A DNA stretch of 9,639 nucleotides from Bacteroidota bacterium (GTDB lineage: Bacteria; Bacteroidota; Ignavibacteria; UBA10030; BY39), in NCBI GenBank assembly GCA_018830765.1, contig JAHJRJ010000157.1, positions 1 to 9,639 on the forward strand, in the 5' to 3' direction. The stretch's first letter is position 1. The number at the start of each line of letters is the position of its first letter. Below are positions 5,183 through 9,639 of the stretch, one piece after another. Under the pieces are notes generated by a model. That model worked only from the letters and a program-made list of their open reading frames with translations. It was not told the origin of the DNA and searched no databases. The translations under genes and the position numbers were made by a program.

Positions 5183-5332
5183 TTACTTTTTAGTCAACCT
5201 CGTAGTCGAAGTGTGAATTTGAAGCGAAATCGAGGCTTCGACGCAGTTTACCCCGCCAAAAGCGGGGCTCAGCTTGACGATTTCGCTTTGTATAGAACTT
5301 TTTGGACCGCCTCGAGGTTGCTCTTGATTCAT
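5183..5332 (-). pseudogene. Possible stub of a HEPN (HepT-like) partner gene
   Basis: An ATG at 5332-5330 overlaps the TGA of the nucleotidyltransferase gene (ATGA), the arrangement commonly seen between MNT and HEPN genes. It opens with MNQEQPR and then runs 49 codons through the nested inverted repeat to a TAA at 5185-5183. Beyond about residue 7 the sequence is repeat-derived and shows no HEPN motif (no RxxxxH). The reading is that an antitoxin/toxin partner lost everything but its first codons when repeat DNA was joined here. Seven codons are too few to prove homology, so the overlap is the main support. Confidence 0.35.
5195..5320. repeat. Nested inverted repeat abutting the nucleotidyltransferase gene
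   Basis: Three pairs of complementary arms are nested: CAACCTCG (5195-5202) with CGAGGTTG (5313-5320), AAGCGAAATCG (5222-5232) with CGATTTCGCTT (5278-5288), and CCCCGC (5251-5256) with GCGGGG (5262-5267). The inner GC-rich hairpin looks inserted into an older AT-richer palindrome. The outer right arm ends 8 nt before the nucleotidyltransferase stop codon. Confidence 0.65.
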
Positions 5333-5673
5333 AGGGCAACGCCCTCACGGAGAATTTCCTCTTTCAGGGGAAGAATCGTGAAGACGCCATTCTCCCAAGC
5401 GTTACGATCCACGACGAGCGAACTGAAATTAGTGTCATATTGAAGGTTGACTTCGCAGACAATGTCAGTAATCTGATGCCGCATTGGTCGCTTGAGGGGG
5501 TATTCAGTGACGATCAGTAAGTCGATGTCCGATTCGTAATCGGCTTCACCGCGGGCGACTGAGCCATAGAGTCTAATTGATTGGATTCCAAAAGAACCGG
5601 AGAGCCTGCGTCGGAGCTCGGCAAGGGCGCTCTGCTGGCTCGGTGTCAGTCGGATTTGATCGATAGTTTTCAT
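5329..5673 (-). CDS. MNT-domain nucleotidyltransferase (MntA-like, apparently orphan)
   Basis: The 114-aa product has the minimal nucleotidyltransferase signature GSVARGEADYESDIDLLIV: G37-S38, R41-G42, then S48-D49-x-D51, whose aspartates bind the catalytic metals. These small DNA polymerase beta-like enzymes usually act as antitoxins that AMPylate a HEPN ribonuclease toxin (MntA/HepT). The length is normal and the start is supported by the N-terminal helix preceding the motif. No Shine-Dalgarno is evident. Base composition resembles the downstream restriction genes rather than the left half of the window. The expected HEPN gene is missing; only a possible start codon and a few residues overlap its 3' end. 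It is separated by 203 bp from the restriction operon. Confidence 0.85.
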   Translation of the reverse strand: MKTIDQIRLTPSQQSALAELRRRLSGSFGIQSIRLYGSVARGEADYESDIDLLIVTEYPLKRPMRHQITDIVCEVNLQYDTNFSSLVVDRNAWENGVFTILPLKEEILREGVAL

Positions 5674-5726
5674 GGTGAATAAATATGTATTTTATTGAAA
5701 GCATTTATTTTTTTTAATTCAGAATA

Positions 5727-5745
5727 CCTGCCTGCAGCAGGCAGG
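5727..5745. repeat. Short GC-rich palindrome (CCTGCCTG/CAGGCAGG family, copy 2)
   Basis: CCTGCCTG-CAG-CAGGCAGG is a perfect 8-bp stem with a 3-nt loop. It has the same arms as the element at 339-358 with a different loop, as expected for a mobile or gene-converted hairpin family. It lies in the 203-bp gap before the nucleotidyltransferase gene. Confidence 0.8.
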
Positions 5746-5814
5746 CATAACTGGCTTGGATTAAAATAATAAGTTTAATGTTAAATCGCAACTCGAATCC
5801 ACAATAGATGGCCT

Positions 5815-5845
5815 AACGTTCGCAGCCTTACACAGTGCCGTTTGC
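5815..5845 (+). repeat. Dispersed direct repeat AACGTTC...CAGTGCCGTTTGC, copy B
   Basis: AACGTTC (5815-5821) and CACAGTGCCGTTTGC (5831-5845) repeat copy A at 4647-4675. GCCT directly precedes it, so on the minus strand it reads AACGTTAGGC, which resembles the 3' (R') end of an integron attC site. No matching 5' half could be built. It lies 31 nt beyond the stop of the nuclease gene. Confidence 0.55.
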
Positions 5846-5876
5846 ACGTCTCTGTTAACTGCCGCCGCCGCCGCAT

Positions 5877-6224
5877 TCAAATCGTAGCAATTACATATTC
5901 CATTCGCCGCTGCTTGCACCATATTTCAGCCGCCTTGCGTTTTCGCTTCACATCATCTGAGTCGATGCGACTCGGGTCTTTGACTTCGATGAGTGCTTTG
6001 CGGCCGTCGGTGTACTCGACAAGGAAGTCAGGAACGTAACGGCGTTGATGTTTCTGCCCGTCAATCCACGGGATGGAAATACCGTGTCGTTTCATCCAAT
6101 GCTTGACTGTAGAATCTAATTCCAAGCGTTCCATCATTCGCCGCTCTAAGTCACTTTGATAGCGTTCAAAATTGAACGGACTTTTCTTTGGATTTGGAAA
6201 TTCACCATGTTTGCTAATTGCCAT
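5877..6224 (-). CDS. Stand-alone PD-(D/E)xK nuclease, TnsA N-terminal-like, of a type III-like restriction operon
   Basis: The 115-aa product has a PD-(D/E)xK endonuclease core: E27 in SDLERRMMERLE, then P65-D66 in RRYVPDFLVEYTDG and E80-V-K82 in ALIEVKDPS. This layout, with KHW...ISIPW...RYVPDF, is like TnsA N-terminal-type nucleases and the nuclease ends of restriction Res subunits. It follows the helicase with an 11-nt overlap, and a good GGAGG site lies 11 nt before the ATG inside the helicase gene, so translation is coupled. The inference is that it supplies the DNA-cutting activity of the complex. In classical type III enzymes this domain is fused to the C-terminus of Res; here it is separate and small. 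Transposition genes are absent, which argues against a Tn7 role. Confidence 0.8.
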   Translation of the reverse strand: MAISKHGEFPNPKKSPFNFERYQSDLERRMMERLELDSTVKHWMKRHGISIPWIDGQKHQRRYVPDFLVEYTDGRKALIEVKDPSRIDSDDVKRKRKAAEIWCKQRRMEYVIATI

Positions 6225-8235
6225 ATTCTATTATTCCTCCAACGAGACCCGGTATTTCCTGAACTTTCTTTCGGACAGAAGGTAGCATCTTCCAAGCAAA
6301 CATTAGGGATGTTCGTTCGACAAGTCCCAACGATTCGCCGCCGAGGAACCTGTCACGAACATGCCGCATCAACACGCTGTAAACTTGGCTTTTGAAAGTA
6401 GCGGCGTATCCCGCCTCTACGGTCAACTCCTCGGCCATCTGGAGCACGTTTTCTTTGATAGCTTCGCGCATTCTGTCGTCGGTAATCTCAACAGGGCTCT
6501 GGTCTGAGCCTTCGGGAAGATCGGGTGCGCTTAGGAATGTTTTCCACCGTTGACCGGCAAGCTCCCTACCAACAACGCCAGAGATTTCAACCTTAGTTAT
6601 CTCGACTACCGTACTGTCGTATTGAAGACCAGCGAGCACCTCTTCCCAATTCTTCAGCGGATCGGGTGGACCTTCGATGGGACCTAGCTCGAACTGTCCA
6701 TCATCAACAAGCAATGGGTCTCGTTCGGGAAGATCAATGATATTCTCGGGATTGACCAACTCCTGCTTAGGTGGTGGTGTAGGTAAATCTTCAGTTTCAT
6801 CGAATGTTTCGTCGATGAGAACGTTCTGCCGTACCTTGCTTCCAAACATATTCCACAACCACTGATGTTCAAGTTTAGGGTGATCCACGACAGCACAGAT
6901 TTGCGGTTCAGTTTGATCTATCACCTTGCGTCGTACACGGCGCAAACCTCTGCCAATGACTTGTTGACCATAGACTTTACTGCTAAATTTCCTGAGCAGG
7001 AGTATAACTCCAACTTCCGGCACGTCCCATCCCTCTCGAAGCATCAGCACACTCACGACAGCTTTGTAGGGGTTGCCTGTCTTTTGTTCCTTGCCAAGCT
7101 CACGTGCCTTCTGCCGGTCAGCTTCATCGCTATCTTCTGTGACCAACAAGGTTTTCACTTTGAAAAATTTGTTAAGCGTGTTGGCTGCCTTCTTAGCATC
7201 GAGTTTGCATACGGCAATCACAAACAGGATTGGTTGGTATCGACCTTTAGCCCGACGCTCTTGCTCTTCTGAACGGCGTAAAGCTATTGCCATCTGCTGC
7301 CGCATCGGCTCATCATCCGTCACCCATTGGGTTGCACTGAGACCAAGTCGATCAACTTCTGCCCAGTCGATTTCCTCAACTCGTCTTCGCTCGCCCGTTT
7401 TAGCATCTGTATAGGTGAGCTGTACCGTCTTGATATCAGGCTGATAAACCACGGGTGTTTTGATGACATTATCAAAGAGAGCATCGCTCACACCGTACTC
7501 ATAAATCATATCGCTGTCTGGTGTCTGCCCGTCCGCACGGTCTGGCGTTGCCGTTGTATCGACTCGAAGCGTGATCTTCTCTTGCATTCGCTGAAGGGTG
7601 GCGTAATACTCATCCGCTGGAGAGTTGTGAGCTTCATCGTTGAACAAGACAAAATCGGGCCCGTTCATTAGTCCAGACAAGTTGCTCTGACCGCTCTTGT
7701 TGCTTTGATAAAACTGGTGAATGTTGCCAAGGACTACATCCGCACTTAAGAGGCTTGACCAACCCCCACTCTTTCCAGAGCCGAGAGTGGTGAGCGGAAA
7801 ATCCTGTGGCCGATAATTTGACCAACTTGGAAGCAAGTCACGGTCATTGAACACCTTGCCACGTTCAAAGTCATCCTCCAGTCGGTCTCGGACAATCAGG
7901 TTAGGACAAAGGAGAACAAACTTCTGAACGGCGTGAGCAATTCTGAGCCACGCTACTAGTGCGGCAATCGCAGCAGTCTTACCACCGCCCGTAACAATGT
8001 TGAGCAGGAGTCCGTTGGCGCCGATCTCCGTTTTGCCGAGTATCTCGTATGAGTAGATAACACGGAGAAACGCTTCCCACTGATGAAGCCAGAGCGTGCC
8101 GGGACGTGGAGCTTGGTCGTTTGTAGGGTCGGAAAGGAAATCAATGTACTTGTATGTCTCTGCCTTCAAGCCCGGATAACCGTCACGCCGCCAATCGGCA
8201 AATGCTTGTTCGTATCGTGCAAATTCGTTGAACAT
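6214..8235 (-). CDS. res: Type III restriction Res-like DEAH-box helicase subunit
   Basis: This is a 673-aa superfamily 2 helicase/translocase. An N-terminal segment ends in LWLHQWEAFLRVIYSYE. Walker A is TGGGKT (82-87), motif Ia is FVLLCPNLIVRDRL (106-119), and motif II is NDEAHN with D200-E201-A202-H203. Motif III is TTATPDR (227-233), and motifs V and VI are MLREGWDVPEV and QVIGRGLRRVRR (425-436). This set is characteristic of type III restriction R subunits (ResIII family), which use ATP to move along DNA after site recognition. The 230 residues after motif VI contain no PD-(D/E)xK motif; that function is in the next gene. The ATG lies 3 nt after the methyltransferase stop, with GAGGT in the upstream coding end. 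The product probably forms a complex with both neighbours. Confidence 0.92.
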   Translation of the reverse strand: MFNEFARYEQAFADWRRDGYPGLKAETYKYIDFLSDPTNDQAPRPGTLWLHQWEAFLRVIYSYEILGKTEIGANGLLLNIVTGGGKTAAIAALVAWLRIAHAVQKFVLLCPNLIVRDRLEDDFERGKVFNDRDLLPSWSNYRPQDFPLTTLGSGKSGGWSSLLSADVVLGNIHQFYQSNKSGQSNLSGLMNGPDFVLFNDEAHNSPADEYYATLQRMQEKITLRVDTTATPDRADGQTPDSDMIYEYGVSDALFDNVIKTPVVYQPDIKTVQLTYTDAKTGERRRVEEIDWAEVDRLGLSATQWVTDDEPMRQQMAIALRRSEEQERRAKGRYQPILFVIAVCKLDAKKAANTLNKFFKVKTLLVTEDSDEADRQKARELGKEQKTGNPYKAVVSVLMLREGWDVPEVGVILLLRKFSSKVYGQQVIGRGLRRVRRKVIDQTEPQICAVVDHPKLEHQWLWNMFGSKVRQNVLIDETFDETEDLPTPPPKQELVNPENIIDLPERDPLLVDDGQFELGPIEGPPDPLKNWEEVLAGLQYDSTVVEITKVEISGVVGRELAGQRWKTFLSAPDLPEGSDQSPVEITDDRMREAIKENVLQMAEELTVEAGYAATFKSQVYSVLMRHVRDRFLGGESLGLVERTSLMFAWKMLPSVRKKVQEIPGLVGGIIEYGN
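6236..6240 (-). promoter_or_regulatory. Internal ribosome binding site for the nuclease gene
   Basis: GGAGG on the minus strand lies inside the last codons of the helicase gene (GGIIEYGN), 11 nt upstream of the nuclease ATG. It is the best Shine-Dalgarno match in the operon and supports the 11-nt overlap start. Confidence 0.6.
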
Positions 8236-8238
8236 AGA

Positions 8239-9639
8239 TTAGCTTACCTCTACCTCTCCCGACCAGATGCCTTCTCCGCCCATATCGTCTTGCACTTTGC
8301 AGGCGATGTGAAACTTGCCGGTGCGCGGGAATTCATATTGTACCTGCAGAACAGGTTCTTTCTTTGTGCCACGGATGAAAGAATATCCGGGAGTGCTGCT
8401 GAATCGCTTTCCGTAGTCGAAGTCCCACTGCACGTTGATGATGCTGGCGCCGGGATTGAGAACGATTGTTTCTGAAACGTCAAACTTGTACGTGCGAGCG
8501 GCAATCCGTTTCCAGCCGACTTCGACTTTGGGTGGTTGAACGAACGTAAGGAAGTTTGCATAGTCGGCTTTGTCAGTGGAAAGTGCAGCGATGTGTTCAC
8601 GGAAGCGAGTGGAGTCTATTCTGATTTGCTCCAGCCGGATAAAATTCAATTCCGTTTGCTCCATCTCTCGCAGACGCTTGGCTGCTTTCACGGCGTCGGG
8701 TCGAAATGCCCAGGCGAGCATAATGCCGTCACGGAGATTGTCTTGCTGATAGCGGATCGTTCGCCTGATCGCATTGGCGAAATCCTCGACATCTTTTGCA
8801 GATACTTGCGACCGCTGACTTGGCTCGCCAACACATACGGGGACTGCGCCCTTCATTCCGTGTATGTGCGGACTTGCACTATCAGGAACAGCGCCAAACG
8901 CACGGATGACGAAGGCACGGAATTGATCTGCCGGCATCTTTGATAGCCGTTCCGCCTCATAGATGCCCCAGTGTTCAATGGTAAAGTCGGGCACTGGGAA
9001 TAGCTTGCCCGTCTGCTCCTCGACCTGCCGCGTCAGCCGGTCCGCCGTAATGGCCACCGCTACGCGCGACTGGTCGCAAGCGATCCACCGTCGATTTAGA
9101 CGTTGGGCAACGGCAGCTGTTGTACCACCGCCGCAGAAGAAGTCGGCGACAACGTCGCCTTCGTTCGAGGAGGTTTTGATGATGCGCTCAAGGAGGGCCT
9201 CGGGCTTCTGGGTAGGATACCCAATTCGCTGTGCATCTTCTCGATTTATTGTTTCAATATCTGTCCAGTAGTCCTCTGCGATTTTTCCTTCATCCAAGTA
9301 GTAACGATATACCTTCCCGCTCTTTGCATCCCGCTTCTCCTGAAACTGCCGACCATCGTCATCAACTCCGACTTTCATGTGGCTGTTTGGTTTTCGCGCT
9401 ATTGTAGCCCCCTTGACATCAAAGAAATACTGGGGCGTCTTAGAGAAGAGCAGCATCACATCGTGCTTCCGTCCAAAAGCTTGTTTGCTTTTACCGCCTA
9501 TCGAGTAACACCACACGACCTCGTTGATGAAGTTCTTGGGCCCAAATATCTTGTCCATCTCCATCTTAACGTAGTGGACGGCATGCCAGTCGAGATGGAC
9601 GTAGATGCTACCAGTTTTCTTTAGCAAGCGTTTCATCTC
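8239..9639 (-). CDS. Beta-class site-specific DNA methyltransferase (Mod-like), 5' end outside window, with C-terminal PKD/Ig-like domain
   Basis: The frame is open to the window edge; the visible part is 465 residues from the Met at 9636, and the codon before it is Glu, so that Met is internal. It starts at MKRLLKKTGSIYVHLDWH, just after where the catalytic DPPY motif should lie. Next come FINEVVW and FGRKHDVMLLFSK, then GYPTQKPEALLERII (motif X, 139-153) and DFFCGGGTTAAVAQ (SAM-binding motif I, 165-178). The order IV-...-X-I is that of beta-class N6-adenine/N4-cytosine enzymes such as type III Mod. Residues 228-300 (FRAFVIRAFGAVP...IHGMKG...VGEPSQRSQVSAKDVEDFANAI) resemble a degenerate Mrr-like nuclease fold. 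Residues 398-465 (WDFDYG...VQYEFPRTGKFHIACKVQDDMGG) look like a PKD/Ig-like beta-sandwich. It is the first visible gene of the operon and would mark host DNA and give specificity. Confidence 0.9.
   Translation of the reverse strand, partial: EMKRLLKKTGSIYVHLDWHAVHYVKMEMDKIFGPKNFINEVVWCYSIGGKSKQAFGRKHDVMLLFSKTPQYFFDVKGATIARKPNSHMKVGVDDDGRQFQEKRDAKSGKVYRYYLDEGKIAEDYWTDIETINREDAQRIGYPTQKPEALLERIIKTSSNEGDVVADFFCGGGTTAAVAQRLNRRWIACDQSRVAVAITADRLTRQVEEQTGKLFPVPDFTIEHWGIYEAERLSKMPADQFRAFVIRAFGAVPDSASPHIHGMKGAVPVCVGEPSQRSQVSAKDVEDFANAIRRTIRYQQDNLRDGIMLAWAFRPDAVKAAKRLREMEQTELNFIRLEQIRIDSTRFREHIAALSTDKADYANFLTFVQPPKVEVGWKRIAARTYKFDVSETIVLNPGASIINVQWDFDYGKRFSSTPGYSFIRGTKKEPVLQVQYEFPRTGKFHIACKVQDDMGGEGIWSGEVEVS

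Larger units (their letters stand above)
4440..5328. other. Repeat-rich stretch without an intact gene
   Basis: Apart from the ArsM remnant and a possible HEPN stub, no reading frame here has recognisable protein character. The stretch is a patchwork of hairpins and duplicated segments, listed separately. Parts such as 4819-4842 (GTCACAC/GTGTGAC) and 5205-5216 (GTCGAAGTGTGA) look like fragments of one dispersed repeat. The remainder, including 4718-4818, has no feature I can name. Confidence 0.6.

Noticed and set aside
5811..5870. Full integron attC site beside the dispersed repeat copy B
   Set aside because: GCCTAAC fits one end, but no matching GTTRRRY end or inner L'/L'' pair could be found within a suitable distance. 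An integrase gene is not in the window.
5861..5874. GCC trinucleotide repeat after the nuclease gene
   Set aside because: It has fewer than five units and nothing to suggest function.
6865..7671. Long plus-strand frames opposite the helicase gene
   Set aside because: They are antisense shadows of a gene with complete helicase motifs and have no recognisable motifs themselves. The same holds for plus-strand frames at 8083-8943 and 9103-9624.

Overview
The window looks like a piece of chromosome from a member of the FCB group (Bacteroidota / Ignavibacteriota type). The support is indirect: lipoproteins with a short lipobox, an M28-type glutaminyl cyclase, a PorT-like barrel, a GxxExxY protein, mostly weak or absent Shine-Dalgarno sequences, and many small GC-rich palindromes such as CCTGCCTG-n-CAGGCAGG. 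No 16S gene or other firm taxonomic marker is present, so the assignment is tentative.

Positions 1-4405 are AT-rich and look like host backbone. On the minus strand are the start of an M28 glutaminyl-peptide cyclotransferase-like lipoprotein (cut by the window edge), a GxxExxY-family protein, a PBP4/DacB-type D-Ala-D-Ala carboxypeptidase lipoprotein and a PorT-like outer-membrane barrel. Divergent from the barrel, on the plus strand, is a PflA/PflX-like radical SAM protein that carries a twin-arginine signal. The carboxypeptidase and the barrel begin with nearly the same 56-nt signal-peptide segment.

Positions 4406-5328 contain no intact gene. They hold a 3' remnant of an arsenite-methyltransferase-like gene, several hairpin repeats, two identical 72-bp copies of a REPIN-like double palindrome, a 179-bp MITE-like element fitted exactly between those copies, and a 126-bp nested inverted repeat. 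The inverted repeat abuts an orphan MNT-family nucleotidyltransferase gene. A few codons that may be the start of its HEPN (HepT-like) partner overlap the nucleotidyltransferase stop in ATGA fashion and then run into the inverted repeat.

Positions 5877-9639 are visibly GC-richer and encode one tightly packed minus-strand operon. In order of transcription it contains a beta-class adenine/cytosine-N4 DNA methyltransferase (5' end beyond the window), a 673-aa superfamily 2 DEAH helicase of the type III restriction 'Res' kind, and a separate 115-aa PD-(D/E)xK (TnsA-like) nuclease. The spacings are +3 nt and -11 nt. This is the main system of interest: a type III-like restriction or phage-defence module in which the nuclease is its own gene and the methyltransferase ends in a PKD/Ig-like domain. 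With the neighbouring nucleotidyltransferase and the mobile repeats, the right half looks like an acquired defence island next to a repeat-rich junction.
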